Counted from the stretch's first letter, positions 50,395 to 58,950 are shown. The stretch is 64,000 bases of DNA from Ruminococcus flavefaciens ND2009 (GCF_000621785.1 NZ_JHXI01000007.1:1-64000); one strand, 5' to 3'. Notes: generated by a model from the letters alone, not told the origin. Numbers and translations are program-made.

Positions 50395-50544
50395 GGATTA
50401 CAAATTTGTAATTCATCAAGCACTAAATTAGTGGATAAAAATATCTTGACTTAATAAAATTGCCAAAAGTGTTGAACAAAGACCATGATGAAATAATCTT
50501 GTTTTACAAAACTAACATATTTTAGGATTACAAATTTGTAATTC
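50395..50544. promoter_or_regulatory. Two identical operator-like palindromes
   Basis: GGATTACAAATTTGTAATTC occurs at 50395-50414 and again at 50525-50544, each centred on the perfect 16-base palindrome ATTACAAATTTGTAAT. The centres are 130 bases apart, and the second lies 11 bases upstream of the -35 box at 50554. The arrangement suggests a dimeric regulator, possibly with DNA looping. The regulator is not identifiable in this window. Confidence 0.65.
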
Positions 50545-50553
50545 GTCGAAGCC

Positions 50554-50582
50554 TTGACAAACGTCAGGAAGGGATATATAAT
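50554..50582 (+). promoter_or_regulatory. SigmaA promoter of the secreted-protein/NEAT island
   Basis: TTGACA (50554-50559), 17 bases, TATAAT (50577-50582): perfect consensus. The leader to the first ATG is about 200 bases. Confidence 0.85.
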
Positions 50583-50589
50583 TTATGCA

Positions 50590-50789
50590 GTTAGCAGATA
50601 CTTACATCACTAACACTAACAACCACCTATGGACCGTGGCAGCAGCCTCGGTTTAGCAGCTCGGTGTGCACAGAGCGGTCATACATGAGACAAGCCGAAT
50701 TGATCAGCGGCGAGTTTCGGTACAAACAAGATGTCAGTGCGGAAAGGCTCCGTAATGACGAACGACAATTTTTTAAGGAGGATTTAACA
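50590..50789 (+). ncRNA. Structured ~200-base leader of the island operon
   Basis: Three potential stems: GACCG with CGGTC (about 50635-50683), GCCGAA with TTCGGT (about 50695-50721), and TGTCAGTGCGGA with TCCGTAATGACG (about 50732-50762). The last is followed by a run of six T residues shortly before the ribosome binding site, so it could work as an attenuator. No riboswitch class is recognisable. Confidence 0.4.
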
Positions 50790-51329
50790 ATGTTAAAGAA
50801 GAGAATCACATCAGCAATCGCAGCCCTCGCTATGGCTGCAACGATGAGCGTATCTGCACTCAGTGCTTCTGCGGCAGATTACAATGTACCTAACGATGAT
50901 ACTTCAATCGTTACGTTACAGCGTGATTACACCAATTATACAAATGCCGCTTTTTATTCAACAAGCGGAAATGAAGCACCTTACGGTATGTCTACTGCTT
51001 GCATTGATAGTGTATCAACCGCCTCTGACGGCACTGTAACAATTGTTCTCAAAAGAGGTAGTGTTACTGTAATGAATTGGTTTGAAACTCATGTAACAAT
51101 TACAGGTTGTGAGAACACAACATCTTCGGCTAATTACTTTGTAAATCCTGACAGCACTTATACATATGGCAGAATAGTTATTCCTGCTGCTGATATCTCG
51201 CCAGCTTCTGGTTATGGATCTGTTGAAGTAACTGTTACTTTCGGAGATACTCTTGGTAACATTATGTCGGCTGTATCTTCAGTCTCAAATATGTCAAACC
51301 CGATGGATTTGGAACTCAGACTTTCTTAA
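50790..51329 (+). CDS. Small secreted protein of unknown function
   Basis: 179 residues with a clear signal peptide (MLKKRITSAIAALAMAATMS, cleavage after SASA) and a ~145-residue beta-rich domain with many Thr, Ser and Asn. The pattern of a Tyr-rich start (YNVPNDD, DYTNYTNAAFY) and a hydrophobic strand (GTVTIVLKRGSVTVM) is compatible with a NEAT-like or other immunoglobulin-like fold, but I cannot assign it. The ATG follows AAGGAGG. It is followed by a strong terminator, so it may be the most abundant product of the operon. Markedly AT-rich. Confidence 0.75.
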   Translation: MLKKRITSAIAALAMAATMSVSALSASAADYNVPNDDTSIVTLQRDYTNYTNAAFYSTSGNEAPYGMSTACIDSVSTASDGTVTIVLKRGSVTVMNWFETHVTITGCENTTSSANYFVNPDSTYTYGRIVIPAADISPASGYGSVEVTVTFGDTLGNIMSAVSSVSNMSNPMDLELRLS

Positions 51330-51375
51330 TAACAGAAATTCGAGAATCAAACACTATCAACAAATAACTATTATA

Positions 51376-51414
51376 GAAGCCTCCTGCAATGCAGTGCAGG
51401 AGGCTTCCTTTTTT
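51376..51414 (+). terminator. Intercistronic terminator before the NEAT protein gene
   Basis: GAAGCCTCCTGCA (51376-51388) pairs with TGCAGGAGGCTTC (51395-51407), then CTTTTTTAG. The ribosome binding site of the next gene lies directly after the T run, so readthrough or a processed end would set the dose of the large surface protein. Confidence 0.8.
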
Positions 51415-51427
51415 AGGAGAAATTAAA

Positions 51428-54400
51428 TTGAGTAAAAAAATATTATCTGGACTTCTTGCTTTCACAACTATGCTTTCTGTATGTTGTGTAAGCAATTTTA
51501 ATGATAACATAGTTTGTGCGACAGAATCAATCGAATCTGTCGAAAATGCAAAATCGTTGTATTTAAGAGCTTTAGATGAAGCAAAAAGTATATCGAGTGA
51601 CGAATACTCAGCAGATTCATTTGCAACTTATAATGCAAAACTCTCTGATTATGATGTTACTAATATTCTCGATATGTATTCAAATCCATACACTTCATAT
51701 GATTATGAAAAACTAATACAAGGGATAGAGTGTGCAAAACAATTTTTGATATCTGATAAGTCTCATACATATTATAATGACTTGAAGAATTTGATTAGTT
51801 ATGGAGAGAATATAAATCCTTCTGATTATACTGAAGAAAGCTACTCGGCATTTAAAACACAGTTTGATACGCTATTATCTGGCAATTTTTCTTTAGAAAA
51901 TGCATATTCTTTGGAAGAAGCTGGAAATGGTGCTGATATATACCACTATTATATATCTCAGAGATATGCAACTTGTTTTAATTTGCTTGTAAGCAAAAAT
52001 CGTCAAGATATAAATATAACTGATGAATTAACGGGTGTATCTCTTGTTTCTAACACTGATGTTATATCGTCTGATGTGATTTTCGCGGTTGACAAATTTA
52101 ATCATGATAACTGGAATTGGACAGAAGTAGATTTACCTGGTTTAATTGATATACCTAATATGTGCAGTAACTATGAGTATTATAGTTTTAATATTACAGA
52201 CGCAGATAATAATCGAAAAAATATTACTGCTCCTTATACTGTTGAAATACCAGTTAACAATGAGTTTGACATTGATAATTTATCAATTACTATATACAAA
52301 AACAATGCCTCAAAAGGTAGTATTGTAACAAGAAAAATAGATAAGGAAAATAGAAAAATAATCCTTACTTTTAAACAAAATTTTCTTAACTATGCTAATG
52401 GTGCTGCAATTATGATTGCTAATCCTATAAAAGCTATAGACCCTACAACATTAGAGGACGGCATTTATAGCATTGATGCTGAATTAACTATGTATAGTGA
52501 TGCTTCAAAAGCTTCAATGGCAAATTCAGCATTAAATCATGATGCATTTATTGTAAAGTCTGGTGATAGTATAGATACATATATGAATTTTAACCCTATA
52601 TATGTATTCGATGTTAATACGCCAGCATTTTGCGGCGGCCTTTGGAGTGAAAAAGGTGTACATGATGATGGAGAATATTATTCTGATAGTGAAACTATCT
52701 TGAGCTGCTATACTAATGAAGATGGTTCAATTAGAAATAATGATATATATAACGGAGTAACCGAGATTCCTTGCATAAAAGCGATAAAATTACATTTGGA
52801 AAGAGAATGTTATAATCAATACGGCGGTTATACATTAGCAGTTAGTTCTCCAACAATGGCAGCTATGTCTAATACACCTTTTGAAGAAATGAAAATGGAT
52901 ACTTTGACTTGTAATCTAATGATTTCGAAGCCACTATATCTCGGTACAATTGAAGAAGCATCTTCATATCTTCCATTATATGACAAATCTGCCCTCCTCC
53001 GCAAAATTAAGCAGGTCGAGCTTAAATTCGCCGCAAACAAGGGCGAGGCTAAATTGGAAGCTGCTCTTGCAGAAGCCAACAAGGTCTACACAGCTAAGTA
53101 TGAAGATGCCGCTGCCGCTTCTAAGGCTTACGAAGCAGCTATCGCAAAGCTCGATGAGTTTGAAGCAGGCTACGACATGACAAAGAACCTCCCTGACGGA
53201 AAGTATATCGTTCATGCTGATATGGTTCAGCTCAACCGTGTCGATCCTTCTATGTCTGATGCTGCTATCAACCACGATATCGTTGTAAATGTCAAGGACG
53301 GCAAGGCTACTGTTCAGGTAGAGTTCAAGGGACTTGCTTTCTCAGGAAAGTTCGGTTACCTTTCAAGACTCTGGAACTATGACAAGGGCTATACATACTC
53401 ACTTTCAGGCGCTCCCATTGGTACTAAGACCGAGGCAAAGGTGCTTTCAAAGTACGATGTTATCGATCAGTACAGCAATGACAATCCTCCGCACTACCTC
53501 GAATTCGAGCTTGTAGATGGCGTTGGCGCTGAGTGGGTTCCGCTCCATGTTTATGTTCCTGTTATGACAGGCAGCGAGGATCAGGACGTTAATATGCATA
53601 TCGACTGGTCTACAGCTCGAAAGGCTGGAGAGATCGCTGAGTACACAGGTAATACCCTTTCACTCAAGGATGATTTCGGACTTAACTTCTTCTTTAACTT
53701 TGGCGAACAGACTCTTAATGATGCAGGTGCTAAGGTTAAGTTCACTCTCCCTGACGGCTCTGTTAAGGAGTACGTTATCAGCGAAATTGCAGACGCTGAC
53801 AAGACTGCAAACGGTTATAAGTTCTCTGCAAATGTTGCCGCTAAGGAAATGACAGCACCGGTTAAGGTACAGGTTATCCTTTCAAACGGCGAAACAAGCG
53901 AAGTATTCAGTTGCTCTGTTAAGGAGTACGCTGACAAGCTCCTTGCTTCTTCAACTAATGAGTCGGAGATCGCTCTTGTTAAGTCTATTCTTAACTACGG
54001 CGGATATGCTCAGGAGTTCTTCGGATATAACAAGACAGCCCTTGCAAATGCAGACCTCACAGACGCTGAAAAAACTCTTGGCGATGTAACAATCGCAAAT
54101 ACAAAGCGTGAAAAAGTTGATGACGAGGACGACGGTATCAACTTCTACGGTTCATCTCTCTCACTTAATACAAAGATCGACCTGAAGGCATACTTCACTC
54201 TTGAAGATGGAGCAAAGATCAGCGATTATACATTCAAGATCGGCAGCACTGAACTTACTCCTGTTGAATCAGGCAATAAGTATTATGTTACTATCCCTGA
54301 TATCACTTCCAGAGATATAGATGAGCGTTCAGCCATCGAAATTGCTAATAAGTCAGGCGAAGGTGAGCTGTCCGTTAAGACAGGTCCTTACGCATACATC

Positions 54401-54496
54401 TACAAAGCACTTTCAAAGTCATCCGACGAGAAGCTCCAGTCTCTCATGAAGGCATTGTACTTCTACAGTCAGGCTGCTGAAAACTATAATGCATAA
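51428..54496 (+). CDS. Large secreted NEAT-like surface protein with shared C-terminal module
   Basis: 1022 residues. Signal peptide (about 1-33); a helical N-terminal region (about 35-190); a NEAT-like domain (about 338-490: DGIYSIDAELTMY, ASMANSALNHDAFI); a helical FIVAR-like hairpin (about 520-575); and a second NEAT-like domain (about 585-720: LPDGKYIVHADMV, PSMSDAAINHDIVV, VEFKGL). The C-terminal module (about 735-1022) is the one at the N-terminus of the expansin at 27255. NEAT domains bind haem in Gram-positive surface proteins, but the haem-binding Tyr motif is not clear here. The start is TTG at 51428, from AGGAG eight bases upstream. Base composition changes sharply near 52985, from AT-rich to chromosome-like. 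No sortase motif. Confidence 0.7.
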   Translation: MSKKILSGLLAFTTMLSVCCVSNFNDNIVCATESIESVENAKSLYLRALDEAKSISSDEYSADSFATYNAKLSDYDVTNILDMYSNPYTSYDYEKLIQGIECAKQFLISDKSHTYYNDLKNLISYGENINPSDYTEESYSAFKTQFDTLLSGNFSLENAYSLEEAGNGADIYHYYISQRYATCFNLLVSKNRQDINITDELTGVSLVSNTDVISSDVIFAVDKFNHDNWNWTEVDLPGLIDIPNMCSNYEYYSFNITDADNNRKNITAPYTVEIPVNNEFDIDNLSITIYKNNASKGSIVTRKIDKENRKIILTFKQNFLNYANGAAIMIANPIKAIDPTTLEDGIYSIDAELTMYSDASKASMANSALNHDAFIVKSGDSIDTYMNFNPIYVFDVNTPAFCGGLWSEKGVHDDGEYYSDSETILSCYTNEDGSIRNNDIYNGVTEIPCIKAIKLHLERECYNQYGGYTLAVSSPTMAAMSNTPFEEMKMDTLTCNLMISKPLYLGTIEEASSYLPLYDKSALLRKIKQVELKFAANKGEAKLEAALAEANKVYTAKYEDAAAASKAYEAAIAKLDEFEAGYDMTKNLPDGKYIVHADMVQLNRVDPSMSDAAINHDIVVNVKDGKATVQVEFKGLAFSGKFGYLSRLWNYDKGYTYSLSGAPIGTKTEAKVLSKYDVIDQYSNDNPPHYLEFELVDGVGAEWVPLHVYVPVMTGSEDQDVNMHIDWSTARKAGEIAEYTGNTLSLKDDFGLNFFFNFGEQTLNDAGAKVKFTLPDGSVKEYVISEIADADKTANGYKFSANVAAKEMTAPVKVQVILSNGETSEVFSCSVKEYADKLLASSTNESEIALVKSILNYGGYAQEFFGYNKTALANADLTDAEKTLGDVTIANTKREKVDDEDDGINFYGSSLSLNTKIDLKAYFTLEDGAKISDYTFKIGSTELTPVESGNKYYVTIPDITSRDIDERSAIEIANKSGEGELSVKTGPYAYIYKALSKSSDEKLQSLMKALYFYSQAAENYNA

Positions 54497-54508
54497 GGAG
54501 GCATAAAA

Positions 54509-54607
54509 ATGAAGGAAAAATATATCACTCCGGAGACTGAGATCATCGAGTTTGAGAATGAGGATGTTATCACTACAAGTGATCCTAACGAAACACCTAT
54601 TCTCTGA
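54509..54607 (+). CDS. Small acidic peptide of the MKEKY family, copy 2
   Basis: 32 residues: it opens MKEKYITPETEIIEFENEDV, then ITTSDPNETPIL. It lies 12 bases after the NEAT protein gene with an excellent ribosome binding site (AAGGAGG), so it is clearly translated from the same message. It matches the 37-residue peptide at 28897 nearly residue for residue, apart from a five-residue difference near the end. No signal peptide, cysteine-free (copy 1 has one Cys). Function unknown. Confidence 0.8.
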   Translation: MKEKYITPETEIIEFENEDVITTSDPNETPIL

Positions 54608-54630
54608 TTAAACTGAACTATTTGCAATCA

Positions 54631-54667
54631 GGAACAGATGGTGTTAAAAATACTGTCTGTTCCTTTC
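54631..54667 (+). terminator. Probable terminator after the peptide gene
   Basis: GGAACAGA (54631-54638) pairs with TCTGTTCC (54656-54663), followed by TTTCAT. The T run is weak, but the strong hairpin inside the adjacent direct repeat provides a back-up. Confidence 0.5.
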
Positions 54668-54681
54668 ATATTGGCATAACA

Positions 54682-55088
54682 AAATTGATGGTACGCCCAA
54701 AAAAGCCCGAAATATCGGGCTTTTTTGCTACCCAAATCTCGTAAAATTTACTTCGATTTTCATAGATGACATTGGGGCATTTTAGGTCTCTGGCTGGATT
54801 TGAACTCTCAAAAGTGCGAATTCAGTCCCCTCCAAAGGTCGAAATACAGGCGAATCTCTATTTTGTTGGTAAAAAATAGTATACAAAGTTTCGGACTCGG
54901 TTTTAGTGTTTTTCACGAAATGTGAAAACACTGGAATCAAGTCCTTTTTTGTTTCTCCGAAAGCCATCTGATAGTAAACCTATCAGCGATTTGTGAGCCG
55001 TTTCTGACGGCATCGGTGGCAGGTCGAGAAACTACACCACCGAAAGCAACTACAGCCGCTGTGAACGATTTTTGAGCCTCCTGTGGCA
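54682..55088. repeat. Direct repeat copy 2 (~405 bp)
   Basis: The same sequence as 49653-50056, offset by about 5,029 bases, including the GCCCGA/TCGGGC terminator hairpin. It closes the island that opens after the tRNA. On its minus strand a 52-residue frame (54937-55095) begins MYLPQEAQKSFTAA. The remainder of the 54608-55151 gap holds no other gene; the next ribosome binding site is just before 55152. Confidence 0.8.
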
Positions 55089-55151
55089 GATACATAGAAA
55101 GCAGATCACGCCTGCTGTCTATGGAATAATTATGTAACAGGAGGAAAACAG

Positions 55152-56228
55152 ATGAACAAATTTTACATGAATGGTAAGCTGATACACAAGGCTTCCGATC
55201 ACAACACCAAACGCTGTGAGGTCGAGAAATGGGTATTCCTTCCTCATTCCGACTTTGAAAGGCTGAAATCCAACCCGTATCAGGAGCATGAAGCGATAAC
55301 TGCTGCCAGGGACCTTATGTACGAGGACAAGAATGCCTATCACTGCATAATGCTGCTTGACGAATACAGTGATGATGGATTGCTCATCGAAGCGGAAGGC
55401 TTTGATTATCCTCGCCTTTCCATGTTCGTACCTGACGCTAAGTCAATCTACGAAAGGTACCAGACTTCCGAACCCGAACTGAAACTGCACGATATGATCA
55501 AGGATACGGTCGAAAAGATCGCTGAACTTGCTCATACCGGAAAAACAGACTTCACATCAGCTGATATGATCGATATGGACGAGGTCGATAGCCTTGTCAA
55601 AAATGCTATCATACAGCAGCTCACTCAGAGGGATGACATCTCTATGGCTAAGAATACGGATATTGGCGTAGACTTTCAGCCGGATATCCATGTTGAGGCT
55701 GAGAAGCTCACAGAGCTGAAGTTCTACTGTCCCCTTAAAGTTCAGCGAGAGATCAAGCCTTCATTTGATGAGGATGAAGATGAATTCTTCGAGGACACAG
55801 AGGAACTCTCAGATTTCGAGGTGCTTGAGTACGAAAGCGAGATCAGCAGTGCTATTGAGGCATATCAGTGTGATGAGGAAGAAAAACGTGGAATTATGGC
55901 ATATCTCGGAGACAGAAAACGTTTCGCAGATAAGGTCTACTCCATATTCCCCTCCGTTGAGAAGGTCGGCGACAGGCTCATGGGAGTATTTACCTGCCAG
56001 ATATGCGGAGAACTTGATAGCTATGAGTATGACGAGCTGTTACACGAACTCTCCGGACAGGCAAGTGACGGTTGGGGCGAAGGCTTCGAGCAGCGTGATA
56101 TCCATACTTCTGAGGGAGATATCTACGTCAGCTTCTATGACACCTGCGGTGCATGGGAGCTTATGACTGAGGAAGAAGTAAAGGCGGCTCCAGAGTTGCC
56201 GTCAGAGGATGTAGGCATGAGAATGTGA
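55152..56228 (+). CDS. Mobile-element protein of unknown function, paralogue A
   Basis: 358 residues, cytoplasmic. The N-terminal domain (about 1-105) includes YHCIMLLDEYSDDGLLIEAEGFDYPR and VPDAKSIYERY. A very acidic stretch (EDEDEFFEDTEE) and a C-terminal domain containing GQASDGWGEGFEQ follow; the protein ends EDVGMRM. Both domains recur in the next gene. I recall similar proteins annotated DUF6329 on conjugative elements of gut Firmicutes, but cannot confirm it. The ATG follows AACAGGAGG. First gene of an operon-like run to the window edge. Confidence 0.7.
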   Translation: MNKFYMNGKLIHKASDHNTKRCEVEKWVFLPHSDFERLKSNPYQEHEAITAARDLMYEDKNAYHCIMLLDEYSDDGLLIEAEGFDYPRLSMFVPDAKSIYERYQTSEPELKLHDMIKDTVEKIAELAHTGKTDFTSADMIDMDEVDSLVKNAIIQQLTQRDDISMAKNTDIGVDFQPDIHVEAEKLTELKFYCPLKVQREIKPSFDEDEDEFFEDTEELSDFEVLEYESEISSAIEAYQCDEEEKRGIMAYLGDRKRFADKVYSIFPSVEKVGDRLMGVFTCQICGELDSYEYDELLHELSGQASDGWGEGFEQRDIHTSEGDIYVSFYDTCGAWELMTEEEVKAAPELPSEDVGMRM

Positions 56229-56238
56229 GGCGATCGGT

Positions 56239-57426
56239 ATGATAGATTTCACTATACACCATAAGAAAGAGCCTTTAAATAAGGTCATTGCTGTTGAACT
56301 GCCTATGAATGCCGATAATCTGTCGGATCTGTTACAGGAGCTCGGATATGAACCGCCCGAGAAGCTGAAAGTAAACAGTAAAGGCAAACCGTATGTCATT
56401 GAGCTGAACTCAGATACTAATATGGGCTTTGCTATCCTTGAAAGACTTTGTGACAACGATACGATAGCAGAACTCAATAATTTGTGTACTGTAATATGCA
56501 AGTGCTCAGATCAGGACTACATCTACCAAACTATATTCAATAGTGATGTCAGATGTATAAATGACATCAAAAAGCTGTTTGCAGACCGATTTATGGAGTT
56601 TTCAGATAAACTGGTGCTGAATACGAGCCTTGAAAGAAAGCCGAACGAACTTGCGGTCAAGGGCTGTATCATCGAAAAGGCTATCCCCGTCAGCCACAGG
56701 AAGTTTGAGGCTATAACAAAAGCTCCTCTCAGGGACGAACCGTTGATAGCTGAAAACAAGGATATCATGTACTTTGACAGTAAATATAATATGTATCACT
56801 GCCTTCTCATTTACGACAGGGACTTCGGCGATGGAATTGTTGTAGAGTCCGAGGGCAGTGACTATGCCCGATACGCTCAGTATGTTCCGCAGGCAAAGAT
56901 AATATATGAGCAGCATCGCTCCACTCATATCAATGAGCTAAGGCTCTGCTGTCCTATAGAAATATATCAGCATATTTATGATTATCCGAGGGATAACTGC
57001 ATTCTTGATAATGCGGATATGGCTGGGTATGCTGATGATATTAACGCATTTATTTATGAAAATGACCTTCCTGCTGAACATGAGAGAGGTCTTATGCATT
57101 GGTATCATCCCGAAGGTCCCGATGATGAGATAGCCGAAAAAGTCCAGTCAGCACACTGTACAGTAGAGGTAATAAACGGCGAACTCACAGGTGTCATAAC
57201 TGCAAAGATCATTGGTGAGTTGTCTGATGAGTCGATGGCAAAGTTCACAGACTACTGCGTCGGTCAGTTGAGTGACGGCTGGGGCGAATCGCTGGAGCAG
57301 AAGTACATGAGAACAGAGTGCGGAGAGATCAATATCAGCTTCTGGTCGGACGATGAATCATGGGCTCTTGTACCCGAGGACGAATATTTAAGCGATAATA
57401 CACAGGATATGGAGATGAGTATGTGA
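56239..57426 (+). CDS. Mobile-element protein of unknown function, paralogue B
   Basis: 395 residues. A unique ~130-residue N-terminal domain (FTIHHKKEPLNKVIAVELPM...) is followed by a domain like that of the preceding gene (YHCLLIYDRDFGDGIVVESE, VPQAKIIYEQ) and a C-terminal GQLSDGWGESLEQ domain. The stacking of interchangeable domains fits the 'large polyvalent protein' style of phage and conjugative elements. It ends MEMSM. It begins 10 bases after the previous stop with GAGGCGATC before it, and overlaps the next small gene. Confidence 0.7.
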   Translation: MIDFTIHHKKEPLNKVIAVELPMNADNLSDLLQELGYEPPEKLKVNSKGKPYVIELNSDTNMGFAILERLCDNDTIAELNNLCTVICKCSDQDYIYQTIFNSDVRCINDIKKLFADRFMEFSDKLVLNTSLERKPNELAVKGCIIEKAIPVSHRKFEAITKAPLRDEPLIAENKDIMYFDSKYNMYHCLLIYDRDFGDGIVVESEGSDYARYAQYVPQAKIIYEQHRSTHINELRLCCPIEIYQHIYDYPRDNCILDNADMAGYADDINAFIYENDLPAEHERGLMHWYHPEGPDDEIAEKVQSAHCTVEVINGELTGVITAKIIGELSDESMAKFTDYCVGQLSDGWGESLEQKYMRTECGEINISFWSDDESWALVPEDEYLSDNTQDMEMSM

Positions 57427-57569
57427 GTAAAGTAGAGATCAATATACCTCCGCAGTTTTCAGAAGCTATCGAGAAAGCTGCGGAAAAAGAAGTAATAACC
57501 GCAGACGAACTTACAGAAAGAGCTATGAAGAAGCTCTTAGAAAGGAGTAGCGAAGATGTCGGAAACTGA
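57423..57569 (+). CDS. Small ribbon-helix-helix-like protein
   Basis: 48 residues from a GTG start that overlaps the previous stop (ATGTGAG). It opens SKVEINIPPQFSEAIEKAA and continues ITADELTERAMKKLLE. A short strand (KVEINIP) followed by two helices fits an Arc/CopG-type fold. It overlaps the next ATG by 14 bases, so three genes are chained by overlaps. It is missed easily because of its size and GTG start. Confidence 0.65.
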   Translation: MSKVEINIPPQFSEAIEKAAEKEVITADELTERAMKKLLERSSEDVGN

Positions 57570-58059
57570 GAAAAAAGGCATAACAGTAAAGATCGATGCC
57601 GACCTGCACGCTCAGGTCAGGCAGTACATCGAAGCAAACGGTATGACAATGGCGGAGTTCGTATCAAAAGCACTTGATGACGAGCTCCACCCGAAGACAA
57701 CTATCAAGGAGGAAAAATATATGGGAAATATGCGTACAATGGCGTTTCAGGTGCCGGAGGACTTGTTCCAGCAGATAAAGGATTATCTGGACAGGCATCA
57801 CATGACACAGAAGCAGTTCGTACTCGGTCTTATCCAGGATGAGCTCGACCGTGACTATGAGGAACAGCAGGCAATGGCTGAAAAACAGCAGTCAGAGGAT
57901 GAGCCTGACGAAGACGAGGATGAAGCCCTCGATGAGGACGAAGGCGAGGACCTGTCTGAGGAAGACGAAGAATCGGAGGATGAGGACGAAGATGAAGACC
58001 TCGACGAATCTGAAGATCCGGAAGAATCTGAGGACGAGGGAATGTCTATGGATATGTGA
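57556..58059 (+). CDS. Two-module ribbon-helix-helix-like protein with acidic tail
   Basis: 167 residues. Two tandem strand-helix-helix units: GITVKIDADLHAQVRQYIEA (about 8-45) and TMAFQVPEDLFQQIKDYLDR (about 58-95). A ~65-residue run is almost wholly Asp and Glu, and the end is GMSMDM. The paired units could form a DNA-binding dimer within one chain; the acidic tail may mimic DNA or bind partners. It follows a related single-unit protein, suggesting internal duplication. RBS AAAGGAG. Confidence 0.7.
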   Translation: MSETEKKGITVKIDADLHAQVRQYIEANGMTMAEFVSKALDDELHPKTTIKEEKYMGNMRTMAFQVPEDLFQQIKDYLDRHHMTQKQFVLGLIQDELDRDYEEQQAMAEKQQSEDEPDEDEDEALDEDEGEDLSEEDEESEDEDEDEDLDESEDPEESEDEGMSMDM

Positions 58060-58068
58060 GGTGTTCAG

Positions 58069-58620
58069 GTGAAAGGATTTCCGTCAAGAGAACAGGTTGA
58101 GCGACTGAGACAGCAGTACCCGAAAGGAACGAAGATATGCTGTGACTATATGTCTGATGATCCACGACCTATCCCTCCCGGAACTATTGGAGAAGTTGTT
58201 GGAGTGGATGACGCCGGACAGGTCATGACGAGATGGAGCAACGGCAGTTCTCTTTCCGTTATCCCCGGCGTTGACAGTTTTCATGTGGTTCAGCCTGCTG
58301 TATCAGAAGCTAAAAAAGAACTGACAGAGAAACACAGCAGTCGATACGGTGACGTTTATGTCTCCACCTGTTACGATAATTCTATCCCAAGAGTTGATGA
58401 TAATGGCAACGAGATGCTCTGCGAAGGATACTACTGTCAGGTGTTCAGTGACAGCGACTGCACGAATGAAATCGATAGTTTCTGTCTTGCAGAAGGTGTT
58501 GAGATCACAGACCTGTCGGATGAAGCTGTTGCGGCTGGTATCAAGAGCTACCTTGGCTTGAATAATGAGGATATAGCTCAGGATGAGGACGAATCTCAGG
58601 GAATGTCGATTGACTTATGA
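58069..58620 (+). CDS. DUF4314-containing mobile-element protein
   Basis: 183 residues. The N-terminal ~70 residues match DUF4314: SREQVERLRQQYPKGTKIC, PPGTIGEVVGVDDAGQVMTR and the following WSNGSSLSVIPGVD. This is a small SH3-like domain common on conjugative elements. The C-terminal part (YGDVYVSTCYDNSIPRVDDN...) is unassigned and ends in acidic QGMSIDL. The start is GTG at 58069 after GAGGTG. A sigmaA promoter for the next gene overlaps its 3' end. Confidence 0.78.
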   Translation: MKGFPSREQVERLRQQYPKGTKICCDYMSDDPRPIPPGTIGEVVGVDDAGQVMTRWSNGSSLSVIPGVDSFHVVQPAVSEAKKELTEKHSSRYGDVYVSTCYDNSIPRVDDNGNEMLCEGYYCQVFSDSDCTNEIDSFCLAEGVEITDLSDEAVAAGIKSYLGLNNEDIAQDEDESQGMSIDL

Positions 58621-58638
58621 CCGCAGGTATGGTATAAT
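58610..58638 (+). promoter_or_regulatory. SigmaA promoter inside the DUF4314 gene end
   Basis: TTGACT (58610-58615), 17 bases, TATAAT (58633-58638). It drives the 81-residue gene at 58674, independent of the upstream run. Confidence 0.75.
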
Positions 58639-58673
58639 AGAGCTCGCAGTAAAAACAGAAAGAGGAAAATCAA

Positions 58674-58919
58674 ATGGAAAAAGAACAGAATACTGTTGAG
58701 CTCACAAGAGCGATGTATAAGGAAATCAAGGCTATGAACCGAGACCAGATGCAGCAGGTGCTGACTAACATCTATAATCAAGGAGCCAAGAGCGTCGAGC
58801 ATGGTGCTATCGAGTTCGAGAGCCTTCGTGAAGAGATCGGCAAGATCAACGGTATCGGCGAAAAACGTCTCGATGAGATAATGGCTGTAATAGAGAGTTT
58901 CATCTCTCCTGCCGAGTAA
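58674..58919 (+). CDS. Small helical protein with helix-hairpin-helix-like motif
   Basis: 81 residues, cytoplasmic and mostly helical. The C-terminal IGKINGIGEKRLDEIMAVIE reads like a helix-hairpin-helix DNA-binding motif. It has its own promoter and terminator, so it is a single transcript. The ATG follows AAGAGGAAAA. Family not recognised. Confidence 0.7.
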   Translation: MEKEQNTVELTRAMYKEIKAMNRDQMQQVLTNIYNQGAKSVEHGAIEFESLREEIGKINGIGEKRLDEIMAVIESFISPAE

Positions 58920-58950
58920 TACAACCGAATACTATTATAAATATAATTAA

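Noticed and set aside
54780..54840. tRNA-like T-arm (GTTCAAATCC on the minus strand) inside the direct repeats
   Set aside because: The flanking bases do not form T, anticodon or acceptor stems, and the two copies differ in the would-be acceptor region.
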